From Drosophila pseudoobscura (taxonomy: Eukaryota > Arthropoda > Insecta > Diptera > Drosophilidae): 64,000 nucleotides of DNA. The stretch spans positions 45,771,869 through 45,835,868 of the forward strand of contig NC_046683.1 in NCBI RefSeq assembly GCF_009870125.1. The letters are read 5' to 3'. Of the stretch, positions 24,860-39,400 are shown piece by piece. The notes under the pieces were generated by a model that saw only the letters and a list, made by a program, of their open reading frames with translations, ran no database searches and was not told where the DNA came from. The translations under genes were made by a program, and so were the position numbers. Every line of letters begins with the position of its first letter. Position 1 is the stretch's first letter.

Positions 24860-25190
24860 AGCCAGCAGCTAATTTTGCTGATTTGATTATATGTAAATAA
24901 TACACATTGCATCTACATATGTACATATAATACGTATGTAAGCAACGAGTAGTATGTGTTGTCACAGCTGTCACTCGTCCGATTGACTGATAATACAACC
25001 CTGTGCACGCCCAAACCAACACTGTCATCTACTGTACTGTTTTAAAGTCATCTATCGCACACATATAAAAGTGAAAAAAAGGGAAAAAATATAAACTGAA
25101 ATTGAAAAAAAAGCGTATACTGGGCCTGTTACTAAATTGATTTTGAAGTATAATCTGTAGAGCAAATTATTAAATACACATTGCAACGTG
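24860..25190. promoter_or_regulatory. Bidirectional promoter Eipr1 / vih
   Basis: 331 bases between divergent start codons; AT-rich, with ATCTATCGCAC near 25050 as a weak DRE-like word. Confidence 0.4.
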
Positions 25191-25795
<605 letters not shown>

Positions 25796-26529
25796 ACAGA
25801 TATCCGTCACAATGGTTGTGGCGCCACGTAGCGGTCCAGCACTGGGCTCGCTACCTCTCATCCTATGCTCATATTGCGGCGTATTTATTTACATATAGTG
25901 CAAGCGACTCCTCCATTCATCTCCCACTCTGACCAAACGAAAATCCCAACCCCACCCCACCCCACCCCCACATCACCAAACCGCCACGCACCACACCACC
26001 TCCACATAGTTTATGATGATTTTTGGCAAATGTGCATTGTCATTGTAAGAGACAGACAGAACAAAACAGATAATCGGATAATCTTTATTATACTTTTTTT
26101 TGAAACAAATTACTGAATTATGAATGTAATGGTAATCACGTATTTTAAATCTGTCCGTTTTTTAAGCTTAAGCATAAATTTTAGTTAATTGTTTTTATAC
26201 ATGATTTTGAGATATGCCAGCATCATAGCAGATCAATCGATGCCACCCGACTTACATATTGTATTCGATTTGGTCTATGCGACATTGCTGCGCCGGCCAT
26301 GAAGTGAATGTTAGCTAATTTTAAAGAACGACTCTCCCGAAAACACCTACTCACTCATCGAGCAAGTATTTCTCACTAATATTCTATGCAGCAGGCCTTT
26401 ATATCCCATCTACCTAAATGTAATAATAAATTTATAGTAATTCGAAACATTGTAACTACTAGTTGAGTTGGCTTGAAAGATATTGAGAACCACCATAAAT
26501 AAAACAACAAAATACTAACTACTTATTCC
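25796..26529. other. Convergent 3' region of vih and the ZAD gene
   Basis: Overlapping 3' untranslated regions. A C-rich CCCCA array (25945-25971), a minus-strand AATAAA (plus TTTATT at 26084-26089), and plus-strand AATAAA copies near 26424 and 26497 are seen. Confidence 0.5.
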
Positions 26530-28542
26530 TTAGCGATCCGAGCTGAGGATTGATCCTGTTTGCGCTGTGCTGGTAGTCGTGTGCTTTTTTTGGTGTACCG
26601 CCAGGGCCGCTCGAGTACGGAAGATGCGGCCGCATTTATTGCACCGCAATAGACTCTTGCTGCTGGTATGCCGTCGCTGCAGGTGATCCACCATGTTTTG
26701 CTTCGTGTAGAAGCGTTGGCCACAGAACTGGCATACATGACGGCGCTCATCCATGCTCCTGTGCACCCATTCGTGGCGTGCAAGGTGCGCCTTTCGCGCA
26801 TACGATTTCCCACACCTGTCGCACATGTGCATTGAGGCTGTCGTCGCCTGCTTCTGTACACTTTTGTGCTCCCTCTTGAAGTGGTAGTTCAGACTGCGCG
26901 AAGCACTGTATACCTTATCGCACATGGGACACGGATAGGTTATACTCTGAGCGGAGTGCTTCTCGCGGAGGTGTGATTCTAGGAGATTTGCTCGTGCGAA
27001 GCTCTTGCCGCAGTGTACGCACGTGTGAGGACTTATCCCGTCGTGCTTCTTCATGTGGGCCTCGAGCGATGAGATTTTGTAGAATCCCCGATTGCATTTA
27101 CTGCAGTTGAGCGTGTATCTCAGTCCCTGCTTGCGTTGCCCGGGCACATTTTGTCGTGACGATATGGGAATCCTCTCCTTTCCCAGTGTTTTCTTTGCAG
27201 CTTCATCCTCAATAATATACACTTCCTCCTGAAATTAAAGAGATATTGTATGTATGAGTTCATTTATCCGATTCATTGAAATCTAAGTTCTTTCTTTCGC
27301 TTTCAATGACCATGACATGTCTGATGATTGTACCACTATTGTGTGCGTGCCCCCATATCGGACTTAATTAACAATTTTCACGCACTGACCCCCCTAACGG
27401 TGTGTTATCAGCAATCTTGCCTAATCTTATCATTTTTGGTGGATCGATAAAGAGACTGGGACGGAGATTTACTCATCTTAAAACCTACATACATACATAT
27501 GTACAAGCTGTTCATTGCCATTTCCTTATGTAAATGATAAGCCCAAAGGTTGGTTTGGCAATAATTACAACTATCGATGTATTTAATATCACGCTCTTGA
27601 GTACCTTAACTTGTGGGAGCACATTGAACTCGGGATACAACAAGAGGTAAAGCTGTGCTTAATATTGCAGTTTCTGCTGAAGAAGTCTTTCCAAATCCAG
27701 ATCTTATAGACTCCAAAACCAGGGTGCTCGATGTGTGTAGCTATTTTTGTGAAGCCTAAGTGAAAAACCTGCCCTCTTTTTGATAGTAAGTTATCTCATA
27801 GCTGATTCGCTTTCACCTACAATCAAAAATATAGTCCCTCACACGCCAGCGTTTGGATGGTGTGGTTTACGAATGCCTTCCCTGGCACTAAGCAACCAAT
27901 CTACTAAGCAGTGATTGTGATTAGATTGGAGCACACGAACCCTTTAATATCGAGCACCATACATGCACATATATGCATGTCTGAATATGTATAGCCATTG
28001 ATGTATACAAAACTCACAATATCTTCGATTGATTCTGTGGCTGTCAGCGTTTCCGGACCCCTAAAGACCTCGTCATTGCACGGAATGCCTTCCGAAAGGG
28101 TCTCATATTCTGGCAGAACCGAGCTGGTGTTGGCTACAGCGTGCTCCTCGATGGAGTTATGGACGGAATCCTGTGAGTTTACCACCGCCAGAAGCTTCTC
28201 AAAGTTCCTGGAGGACTCTTCGCACATGCGTTGAAAGTCGTGGAATTTCTGCACCAACTGGTAGCAACATTCACAGATACTTTTCAGCACCAGCTGCTGC
28301 GGTACCAGTTGTTCCTCTTCCTTCATCTGAAGGTCTATGTCTGGGTCGCCTCCGGTGCAGGAGAAGTATTTGGTCGCCAAGCCTTTCTCGCTGCATAGGT
28401 CGTAGGACACATCCTCGGGTCGAAGTAGCACCAGGCAGGCCCGGCATAGCTGCATCTTGCTCGAATCCGTTCCAGTTCCTGCGGCGGTAGTGGAGTCCGC
28501 AACTGCACGACGCGCGCGAAGTTTTTCTTTTGATTCAAACAT
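26530..28542 (-). CDS. ZAD and C2H2 zinc-finger transcription factor
   Basis: Two exons, 28542-28018 and 27228-26530, separated by a 789-base intron, give 407 residues. A ZAD domain occupies about 30-115, with CRACL and CECC supplying two zinc-binding Cys pairs. An acidic linker follows, then six C2H2 fingers from about residue 205: CSKCNRGF, CVHCGKSF, CPMCDKVY, CDRCGKSY, CQFCGQRF and CNKCGRIF. ZAD proteins are an insect-expanded class that dimerise through the ZAD and bind DNA in chromatin organisation and gene control. The start could also be the internal Met at MQLCRACL (residue 30), where the ZAD begins. The locus fits CG10654. Confidence 0.88.
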
Positions 28543-29275
28543 CGTCGACTACGGCGCACACACGGTGCCGACGGCATGGAATAAATTGAAATCAATTATC
28601 ACAATTTACAGTAATGCTGCAGTTTCGTATCCAGAGAGCGGACGGACCCACACAATAACATGACTGCCAGAGACGCAAAGACACAGACAGAGACGGAGAC
28701 AGAGCCCCCACCACCACCACCTGAGCCCACGCTCTGGGGCTTTGACTATGCGGGACATTGAAAGCTGCCAGAAAAAGCTGGCTGATAGATAAGCTCTGTT
28801 CAATCTCAGTCAGTCGCGGAAGCTTCCTGCCTTTACGGTTATTTAAGAAGGCGTTGGGCGCGCTTTTTGAATTTGAGAGCAATCCACCTATCAAAACAAC
28901 CAAAGACAAAACTTATCAGCGAAAAGGCTCATCATGCACACGGCATGCATATTGTTTTAGCATTCTAAGGCATTCTATTTTTCAGCTGTCGCTTGGTTGA
29001 CAGCTGCCCGGGCTAAACTTTCCTATCACCTATTAGTCGAGAATGCTTTTATTTGTGTATTATCCGCACAAAATTGTTACAAATATTTAAATAAAAAAAA
29101 TATTTTAAATTAAATTACGGGCAAGTCGTCCTTTCTGCAAAGTTGCCATCAAATCATGGACAGGCGTGGACCGATCATAAATGGTACTTAAAAGTATGTA
29201 TGTAAGTATATTTCTGTGTGTGAGGCCCTCTTCTCTCGATTTAGATAAATAATTTTGAGTTATCCGTAAGCGTAT
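28543..29275. promoter_or_regulatory. Promoter of the ZAD gene plus sti 3' region
   Basis: Lies between two minus-strand genes. Plus TTTATT at 29048-29053 provides the minus-strand polyadenylation signal for sti. The left half is GC-rich and probably holds the ZAD gene promoter. No other gene seen. Confidence 0.45.
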
Positions 29276-32200
29276 TTATATACTATCCATTGTCATTGCC
29301 GATCCCAGTGTCACGGATGTGGCCACCGACGAAATTGTCTCCATGGACACATTCAACTTGTCTTTGAACGCCTGCAGTGTATCCAAGTGGTAGATCCTTT
29401 GTGAGCCAGTAGTACACGACTTAGCGTCAAGAGCCAGTGTGTACAGGTTTATGTCGCCACTGTTTGCCAGCAACGTAGACATGTAGTGGGGCAAGTAGAC
29501 GCGCTGCAGGTCCGGTGATTCGGAGAGCTCAGAGTTAATGTCGGTGTCGGCAAGTTCCTTGCTGAAGGATCGATGGAGGCGCACAATCTGCACGCACTGG
29601 TAGTGGGATATGAAGAGAAAGGGTTCGCGGTACACAAATCCCGTCGGGGCGTAGACCCAGCTCAAGTCGTAGGGGCGCGAGCGACAGCCGAACTCATCCA
29701 CGAACACGCCGCACTCGGCGAAACACAGGAGGTATTCCTGCCGTGAAATGCGCACAGCCATGAGGGGCTGGCATTTGGCGGTGTTCTGCATTGACTTATC
29801 CGCCAGGTCGACAAACTCATCGGCCGAGTAATTGTCCAGATCGATCTCGTAGAACATGTCCGAGCTGACAATGGCAGAGTGGCGCGTAAAGAAGATCGAG
29901 GTGACCGCATTGGCCGTGTCGAGAGCACGCACGGGGTTGAATTTGTGCAAATTATGTTCGTACTTCAAGATGACAATGCGAGTGGAGGTGGCCGCTATGG
30001 CCACAGAGTCCAGGGCATTCTCCGCCTCGTTGGAAATCAGAACTAGCTTCCACTTCTCATCGGCCGTTCGGTTGGCAAGCGGCAGCTCTATGGCCGAGGT
30101 TTCGAGCACGGGCCTGTGATACGCACTGGAACTCTGGCAGCGCGACTCCAGCTGTCGATAGTCGCACTGAATCATCTTCTCCGCGACCGTTCCCACTATG
30201 ATGGCCTTGGCCAGGCGTTTGCAGATCGACATGCAGCTCACGGACTCGATGCCAGCAATGTGGAGCAGTCGCTGCGTGTCCACATGGTAGGCATACAGAC
30301 CGGTGCTGCAGCCCAGCAGCAGTAGTTGCTGTTCCGCCACCTCAAAGGCGCAGTTTACTTCCAGATCTTTCCCGTGCTCTTGATCCCCTTGGGCATCCGA
30401 GCTGTACACTAGCGTGCCAATGTACTCCCCGCTGCCGACGTTGTTTGAACTGGTGCTATCCACGCTCTCGAGGCTGCTGCTGCCCACAGATGGGGCAACA
30501 CTGATTGCGTCAGCCCCAGACGGGGCACTAGGCTTCGCGGCTCCGCATTCGCCTTGTACGTTCGTGCGGCACTTGCGATGGGCCGAGTCCTTGCACTCCT
30601 TGCAGCGCCAGTAAGGCGAGCTGGCGATAATGCTCTGCTTGCACACCACACAGTCCGGAGAACCTGTCTTTGATTCCTGTAGTGCCAGCTCGAAGCGGTG
30701 ATGGGACTGCTGCTGCTGCTGCTGACCCACAGTCTGTTTTTGGTGCGAATCCTTCTCTGTCGGGGTGGTGATCTCTATCTGGCTTTTGGTACGTTTCAGG
30801 GACGACACCTGCTTGCGGGGGGAGCTTGGAGTGACGGCGATGCTGACAGGCCTCTGCTTGAGCTGATGTCCCGACGACTTGAGTGGCGAGCGAAGCGTGG
30901 CAGTTCCTACAGCGTCATCAAAAAGTAATGATTATAAGAATAAAGACTTAAGAAAGGATATAGGACCCACCATTGAACTGCTCAAGTTGCTCCTTCAACA
31001 AGGCCGAGTTCTTTTGTTCGCGGCGTAGTTCTTCGCGCAGGGCGCGATAGAGAATGGAAGATTCCACATCATTGGAGGAGATGTTCTCCTTGTTGCCATG
31101 ACTCGTGCCAAACAGCTTGTCCGCCAGGGTTTTCTTCTTCTTGTTGGACAGGTCTTCTACTTTGAGCTGCAATTCAATTCAGAGATTTAGTTAGGGAAGG
31201 GTCTTTCCAGGAAGATCATACTGGGGACCCACCTGCAAGTAATCGATCAACTTCTTGTGCTGGGCCAACGTGGCCAGTGCCTTGATGTCACGCTGCACAT
31301 AAAACTGTTCCTTTTCGGCCATCGTGTCCTGCAGCTCATCGATCTCCGTATGCAGCTCCGCCTGAGCGGTCTGCAGCTCGGCTATCTCGGCCTGTAGGTT
31401 GCGCACCTCCTCCTTCTTGTGGAAGAGCTCGCTGAGGATGCGTGTGTTTTCCTCCTTCAAGTTAAGCAATTCGCGCTCGCAGTCGGCGCTCTGTGCCAGG
31501 TAGTTCGAGTTCTGGCTATCCAAAATGTTCACCCGCTCTTGTGTGGCAAACAGAACGTTTGTCTGCTCGACCAGTTGGCCCTGTTGGGCGACCATCTTCT
31601 TGTGCTGCTCCATTAGATTCTGCTTCAGTTCCTCCAACTCCGAGGAGAGCACCTGGGCTCGCTGCTCGGCCAGCCGCTTGTCGGCCTCTATTCCCGACAG
31701 CTCTTGGCGCAGCTTCGTCAGCTGGTCGTTTCGCTCCCGCAGTTTCACGTGGCAAGCGTCCAGCTGGGTCTGCTGCGACTTGTTGCGATCCTGCTCGGTC
31801 TTCAGCATGGTCTCCACCTCGGTCAACTGGTTATCCGTCACGCTGCAGGCATACTTCAGCCCCTGGAAGTTGTTCGTCATCGCCTTCAGCTCTCGCTGCA
31901 GGCTGTGGCTCGATTCAGTCGCAGCAGTGCTGTTTTCACGCTCCTCTTGCAGCTGACGCTGCATGCTCTTGTGCTCCAACATGACGCCGTCGAAGCGCAG
32001 CTGCATTTGCTGTAGCTTCTGCCGCAGGCCAGTCTCCTGCTGCTCGAGTTTGTGCACGTTAGCCAGGTGCTCGATTATTTCCGACTTGCACTTCATGCGC
32101 TCCTGCTCGGCCTTCTCCCACAGGCGATGTTCCTTCATGACATCCCGCTTGGCAGCAGCCAGTTCCTGCTTCAACTCCTCGATGCGTGACTCTCGCTGGC

Positions 32201-35200
32201 GCGTCTCTTCCTGTGAGGATTTGAGCATGCGCTGCGACTCCTCTTGGCCACTCTGGGCCTTCTTGATGCGATCCTCTGTCAGCTCCATGCGGCGCGCCAA
32301 TAGTTTCTTCTCCGCCAGGGCTTCCTCAAGCTGCTTTTCCACTTTCCACAGTGAGAGATTAGCCGCTCGCGCTGCCTGACGTTCAACAATCATATGCTCT
32401 CGTACGGCCGCCAGCTTGTCTTCAAGTTTTTCATTCTGACGTTCCAGCATGTCGCCTACTGAGCTATTTCCTATTCCCTGAGACTTTGTGGGGGAAAGGC
32501 TTTGGTTCTGCTCGTTGAAGCGCTCCAGCATCTGCTCCAGTTTGGTGACGAGAGTTTGGAGTTGATCGGCACGGACCTTCTGCTGGCTTTCGCCCTCTTT
32601 GGCGGCCACCAAGTCGGCACGCAGCTGGTCTTCAATGGCATTCAGTTCGGTTAAAGACCCAGGCGCTGTGTTATAAGGGGAAGCATTAGAGGCCAGAGAG
32701 GATTCGGCCATGTGGCAGCGGCATTCGGCGACCTGTAGTTCGCGCTCCAAGCGCTGGCACTCGGCCTTCGCTTCATGAGTTTCGTTCTCCTTCTGCCTCA
32801 GCTGCGACTCGAGTTTTGCCTTCGTCGCATGCAGCTCATTATTCGAGGCTATCTCGTGGTTGAGACGTCTCAATATGTCCTCGATGTTGCGCTCTGTGGC
32901 GTGCTTGGCCTCTTGGGTCGATTTTCCAGAGCTAATCGATTCGTCCAGCTCCGAGCGAATTCCCTGCATCTCCAATGTCAAGCGGCGGTGCGAGTCCTGC
33001 GACTCGCGTATCTTGTTGCGCAGATCCAACAGCTTCTGCTCGTAGGACTCGGCCATCTGGCTCTTTTGCTGCTCGTGCCCGGCATCGGCCTTGATGGTCT
33101 GCTCCTTCAGCTGCTTAAGCACATCCTTATAGTTCTGCAGCTTGGCGGTCAGATGCTTGCATTCGTCGCTCTTGGCAACAAACTCGAGCTCACGGGCATC
33201 CATTTTCTGCAGTGTGGAGGCCAACTCCTGGTTTTTCTCGGCCAGTTGCTTTTCGTAGCGCTGCTCCGAGGATATCTTTGCCTCTTCGTACTTTTGCCGA
33301 TTCAGACGCAGCAGGTCCGTGATTGTGGACTCCTTTTTGGACCACATTTCCTCATCCACTTTGGCCGAGCTCTGGAGGGTCTTGATTTGTGTCTTGCAAT
33401 TGGCCAACTCCATAGTCTTGTCCTTGATTATTTGCTGTAGCTTCTTGATTTCCATTTTGGCGTCCAGCACAACCTGCGACTTGTTGTCTGTTTTCTTGAG
33501 CGACTGCTGGGCCCGCAAGAGATCCTGCTTCAGCATTGAGATTTCAGTCTCTCGCGACTTGAGCCTTTGCTGCAGGTCCTTGAGCTTTTCCTGCAATTTG
33601 ATGGCACGCGCCTCGTCGACGGAATCGCAATTTGGCGGCTTGTCCATATGCACAAAGCTGTAGCCCAAAAACGGCAGATCCTTGCCACTAAAATCATGCG
33701 ATTTCATGTTCGTAGTGAGGGACTTTTTGCCTAGCTGATCCCTGCGGGACTTGTGTCGCGTGCCATCCTTAAAATTGGATGTATCATCGTCCGACTTGAT
33801 GTTTGGGATAATGGGCGGCACCTGAGAGCGCATACAATTCCATTGAATATCGTCAAAGAAGGCATGTGTTTTGATGCGATCGTAGGACAGACGCTTCGAT
33901 GGGTTCGTGACCAACGACTCGATCAGATCCCTGTAGTTCTTCGAGACCTTTAGCTCGCTGGGAAAGTTAATCAGCTCCTTCAGGTGGCTCTCCTCGCAGT
34001 GGGAGAGTATCTTTGAGTAGGTCTCGTGCACATTGTCCTCGTGGAACGGTGTCGTTTCGCAAAGCAACTCATAGCCAATGATGCCCATGGACCAGTAATC
34101 GCAGCTGACCTAAGGGGGGAATGGAATAGAATGTTCAAGTATGAATATCTTTGGCCAAACACTGAACACTGAAGAGCACTCTTCAGGTCTGCGAACATAC
34201 AGCCGCACTCACATCATGCATCGACTTTGATAGTTTGTAAGTGGAGATGGTCTGCAGCAGCTCCGGAGCTATGTAATCCGGCGTACCCACGGGCGAAAGG
34301 CTGAGCACATGCCCGTCTCGGTCTAGGGCAGCCGCATTGCCGAAATCAGCCAGCTTAATGTGCCCAAAGCGATCAATCAGTATATTTTCCGGCTTAATAT
34401 CGCGATGCACATATCCCATTTCGTGGAGTGTGTGCAGGGCCAGAGTCAGTTCAGCCAGATAGAAGCGCGCAAGGTGCTCGTCAAAGGGTCCGTGGCGAGA
34501 CATCAGGCTGAGTAAATCTCCGCCAGGCATATATTCCATGATCAGATACAAATTATCGTTGTCCTGTGAATTTTTCCAGCTCGATCAAGTAATAGTTGAA
34601 GTAAAAACCAAGCAAAACTCACCTGGAAAGCGTACTGCAAATTTATCAGCCACTCAGAGTTGCGCGCCGACATAATGTCGCGCTCCTCCTTCACCTGGGA
34701 AGTGGTCACAACAGACTTTTTAATCTTCTTCATGGCGTAGATGTCGGACGTCTGACGTTCCACCACAAGATGCACATTCCCGAAATATCCCTGGCCAATA
34801 AGCGCCTTGATGGTGAAGTCGTCCGCATTGACGCGCAGTTTGCGAGTCTCTTCGACAATGGGGCGGACTAAATGTGGAATAGTAATATATATGTAGTGGA
34901 ACGGCCTGCACAGCGACTCATGCAGTAGCATACGTACACTTATTAACAAACTCGGATATGTTGCGGTCGCGCTTCTTCAGGGCATCCTTGTCGCATTCAT
35001 TGTATAGCAAGCAGAATGCGTCGAGCAAGCCTTCGCGGGATACCGCCTCGGCAACAGCTGCACTTGTGGTGCTCACAGGCAAAATACTTCTTCGGGAACC
35101 GCCGCTAGAGCCTGCTGGCTTCTGGGTGACGCCAACTCCTTTGCCCAGTATTAAATTATTTAGGCGCGTCGTGCGGACGCTAATGGGATCGCGCTGGGGT

Positions 35201-35205
35201 GGCAT
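29276..35205 (-). CDS. sti: Citron kinase (sticky)
   Basis: Six exons join in frame: 35205-34938, 34867-34623, 34563-34213, 34109-31233, 31166-30971, 30906-29276, giving 1855 residues. Order: AGC-type kinase domain about 105-375, with [18 protein letters not shown] and [10 protein letters not shown] all intact; AGC C-terminal extension; about 850 residues of coiled coil (470-1310); a C1 zinc domain near 1385-1430 ([23 protein letters not shown]); and a C-terminal CNH beta-propeller. Citron kinase organises the midbody ring and RhoA-linked cytokinesis. No clear PH domain was seen between C1 and CNH. I chose ATG 35205 (MPPQRDP) over the in-frame Met 11 codons upstream. The huge fourth exon (2877 bases) holds most of the coiled coil. 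Confidence 0.96.
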
Positions 35206-36426
35206 ATTGACATAAGACACTTCACTGATTCTACACAAACTAATTGATATATTTTCACATAAATACGAAAAGAAATATCTATTTTCTTAGCATTTCCTGT
35301 GAATTTTCAGTTTGAGAAGTTTTGAATGAAAAAATGCTGTAGCGCCGCGCAGTGTGTCCGACCCTCAAAAATATACCGAAATATACCGTCTCATTTAAAA
35401 AATATACCGTAAATATACTGACGAATTCAAGTTATATTTTGCATATTCCTCGTTTTTGATATTCCGTGGAATATTCTCAGCTATATAGCACATTTAACCA
35501 TGCCCACATAGTTTAATTCGATTAATTAATCAATTTTCTACTTGACCGGCACATTAAATACTTGGCTTTGCTTGTTTTTGCCTCAATTTTGGTTTCTCAA
35601 CAACAATATAGCGTCTCGTATGATGAAAAAATGAACTTATCAAACGTAAGCCAGCTCTATTTAAATTGTTGAACTACTTGAGGTAAATGGCGGAAATATT
35701 AACGATTGTAAAGTTTGAATCAAAAGTAGCGCCGAGGGAAGCCAAACTCAGGGCTGCATAGCCACTCGCAGTGTTGCCTTGAAACCGATAAAAAAATTGT
35801 CCGCAGGAAATGTATACAGAAATAAATTCTAAGGGAAAAATGTTGCTATTTATTATTTGATTAGTTGTTTTGTGAATGAAATTATAAACAAAAAACTTAA
35901 ATATATTTACTCGTTGATAACTAGCACACACTTTCCAACACTGGACATTGCATGCGAGTTGTGCAGCTCGCCCGACTTCTTTCCACTTTCGACGGGTAGG
36001 TTTTTGCAGACGGAAGGTGAAAAGATTTTCTGCGTAGAAAATTGCAAATTCTAACATCTACAACCGTGTGTGCTGCACAAAAGACATTTAAAAGTAGTTT
36101 GCACAATAGTGCACAAGCGCAGGCACGTATTGCAATTGTGGATAGACAGTTTTTAGCCGCAAAATCAGCGCTGGAACTGGAAAGTAATTGTGTGCTTGCC
36201 AACGTCGAAGGCTGTGGGAGCAGGAAAGGTTGGAACCGTCGAGAAATCGTTGTCGTCGCGCTCGCTATAATTGTTTGCTTTTGCCCGATATTCGTGGAAA
36301 TAGAGATACGCGCGCTGTTGGCAAACATTTATATATACACACAGCTTTATTATTTTCTCGAAAAGTTTGGAGTCTTTTTTTTTTGATCATTTTGTAACGT
36401 GAGTGTGGGTGACTAAGTAGAGCAAA
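35206..36426. promoter_or_regulatory. Divergent promoter region sti / tral
   Basis: 1.2 kb between the start codons of sti (-) and tral (+). The part next to sti holds the Motif 1/Motif 6-like module at 35351-35409 (separate entry). The part next to tral (about 36050-36420) is the probable tral 5' untranslated region. No coding exon is supported. Confidence 0.5.
35351..35409 (-). promoter_or_regulatory. Motif 1/Motif 6-like promoter module of sti
   Basis: Contains AGTGTGTCCGACC, close to reversed Motif 1 (GGTCACACT), then three GGTATATTT words on the minus strand, which resemble Motif 6. It lies 146-204 bases upstream of the sti start codon and is closely matched by 54872-54926. Confidence 0.6.
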
Positions 36427-39400
36427 ATGAGTGGGGGATTGCCGGAGTTGGGCTCGAAAATCAGCCTAATTTCGAAGGCGGACATCAGGTATGAGGGCCG
36501 CTTGTACACGGTGGATCCGCAGGAGTGCACCATTGCTCTCTCAAGTGGTAAGTAGTGCACAAATCTCCCATCCTTTTAATTCCATAATTTTAGTTATAAT
36601 TCATATTCTATACGCCATAATGTGCACCGAAATTCCTTATAAAAAAAAACGGTTCTTCGAAGTAGTGGCCGAGGAACGAAAAGAAAATGGTTTCTTTCAA
36701 TTTCCTCTTTCTTTTCCACACTTTTTCGTTATGTGGTGTTGCTTTTGTTATTTTTTTTACAGTAATTTCCTTCCCTTACCGTCTCTCAGAGAGTGTTGTA
36801 GGCGGCGGACTATTACTCTGGATTCTTTCTCTCTCTCGCTGGCACTCTCTCACTTATGCTTTTTGTTTGTCATGTTGGCGCTCAGATGCTGTCGCCTGCA
36901 CAGAGAAACGAAACGGCTGTTTGGCCTCTTTTTCGTCTCGCCTGTTGTTGTACAGTGTTGCTTTTGCATTTTACATGAGAACGAGCGGGCACATAGACAC
37001 ACACACACACAAGTCCATATGCAAGCTCTTTGTGGCGAACCGAACGAACCGAACCGAACTTTGTTTGCAAAAACAAATTCAATGTGTATATGTACATGTG
37101 TATGTATGCACCTATGTGTGTCTGCTTATTTCCATTCCTTCGCAGAACATTTTGGCGCCAGTTAACGGGACTCCTGCAGCTCCCGTTATTAATGTCAGTG
37201 ACACTGCACTGAAACGAAGAAGAACGGGAAAGCATACATAAACGCACACACACACACACACACACCCACAATGTAATAGCATGCGTTTTTATGCTTCCTT
37301 TTGTTGAGGTTAAATAGGAAATAATGAGGTTTAACCTTAAACAATCTTGATTCTTTAATTTATGTATACTTTCCCTTTTTTGTTTAGTGCGATCCTTCGG
37401 AACAGAAGACCGTGACACACAGTTCCAGATCGCGCCGCAGTCTCAGATCTACGACTACATTCTCTTTCGGGGCTCGGACATTAAGGATATTCGCGTCGTC
37501 AACAATCACACGCTGCCGCACCACAATGATCCGGCGATTATGCAAGCCCACCTGCAGAATGGCCCGCCCCAAGTCATGCCGCAGCACTTTCCCATGCCGA
37601 ATTCCATGAACGCACCGCCTCAGCAGCAGCAACAGCAACATGGCGCCCCGTCCATGGGTGGATCCAGCGGAGGTCCGGCTCCTGGTGCCCCAGGTGCCAG
37701 CTATGGCAACGGCAATCCATTTGGCAATCTGGGTGCTTCCAACCTAGGAATGGTGGGCAATTCAGGCGGCGGCTCTTTGGCGCCCGGTGCTGGAGCACCA
37801 GGCGGAGGACCCTTCATGCACATTGGCGGCAATCAGCAACAGCAGCAGTCAAAGCCCCAGCAGCAGCAGAAGCAATCAAGTAAGTTATCGGTTTTAAACG
37901 TTCGGAATGCCTTTTGGCCATTTGGCCTTTCTGCATGCATGCCCAATGTTTATTAAATGCGGAATTCAGATTGTGGATAGCTTCAAGCGGGTATCCACTT
38001 GTGCTGTTCGCTTCCCATGTAAAATTCAAACATCAACTAACACACACTGCCTGCACATGTACTCGTCTCGGTGGTCTATATGTGAAGTTTCCGTTTTAGA
38101 CATGCTTGCCGGCGCCTCACGATCGACGACGCCCATTAGCCTGATCGTCAGTCCTACGGCGGAGCTGACCCAACAGCAGCAGTTGCATCAGCAGCAGCAG
38201 AGCGCCGCCCAGGGAATGAGGGATGGTATGGCGCGCGATGCTGGTCATAAGCGTCAGAACCATCAGCAACAACAGCAGCAGCAACAGTCCCAGCAGCAGC
38301 AGCGTGGCGGACCCAACAATATGCAGCCCCAGCAGCAGCAGCAGCGGAACACCAACGACTTCTACCACCAGCAGCGTGATCGTCGCGATTCTGGCCGTCA
38401 ATTGGACAACAACTACAGTAACAATTACAATAACAATCAACGAAACAATCGCGGCGGCGGAAACGGCATGCAGCAACAGCGTGGTGGCGGCGGCGGTGGA
38501 GCTGGCGGTGGAGGAGGTAACGGCGGCGGTGGCCAAAACGCGTGGAATATGCATCGCGGCGGTCCACAGAGCTCTAACAATATGAACAATATGTCGCGTA
38601 ACCGTGGTATGGGATCCCGAGGCCCAATGCGACCAAATCAGGTATGGATATAGCATGGCATGGCCATCCTCCCCCCCAAACAGACAAGGGAGTAACATTT
38701 CTCCTTGGTATCATGCAGGGCTATCGTCCGAACTCGGCCAACCAGAACAAACCTCGTAACAAGATCAAGTTTGAGGGCGACTTTGATTTCGAGCAGGCCA
38801 ACAATAAATTCGAAGAGCTGCGCACCCAACTGGCCAAGCTCAAGGTGGCCGATGAGGCAGCCAACAAGACGGCAACAGCAACTACTGATCCAACAACAGC
38901 AGGAGCAGCAGCAGCAACAGCAACAACAGTAGCTCCAACCAATGAACCACAGGTATGAATGCACTCTTAAATCGTATGGGTTTATGTGACGTGTCATGTA
39001 TTCCTTGTTTCTCTTTAGTTGAATGGTGAGACCGACAAGAAGGACGATTCTGGCAATGAGACCGGCGCTGGTGAGCATGAGCCCGAGGATGAGGATGTTC
39101 ATGTGGGCTACGACAAAACCAAGTCATTCTTCGACAACATCTCTTGCGAGGCTGCTCAGGATCGCAAGGGCAAGAAGAATGATTGGCGCCAGGAGCGCAA
39201 ATTGAATACCGAGACATTTGGGGTTGGATCCACACGTCGCGGCAGGTAAGTGCCACCCAACCACCACAAAGATGCTACTTTTGCATGTCGCTGACTGCTC
39301 ACTTTCTTTGTTTCTTGCTTGGACTATAGCTATCGCGGACGCAACCATTACTACAACAACAACAATGGAATGGGCGGAGGCGCTGGTGCTGGTAGTGGCA

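Noticed and set aside
31493-33440. Several long plus-strand frames opposite sti
   Set aside because: Mirror frames caused by the codon bias of the citron coiled coil; no start context, domains or splice logic.
36491-37165. 224-codon plus-strand frame across tral exon 1 and intron 1
   Set aside because: Different frame from tral, crosses a strong GT donor, and translates low-complexity intron sequence.
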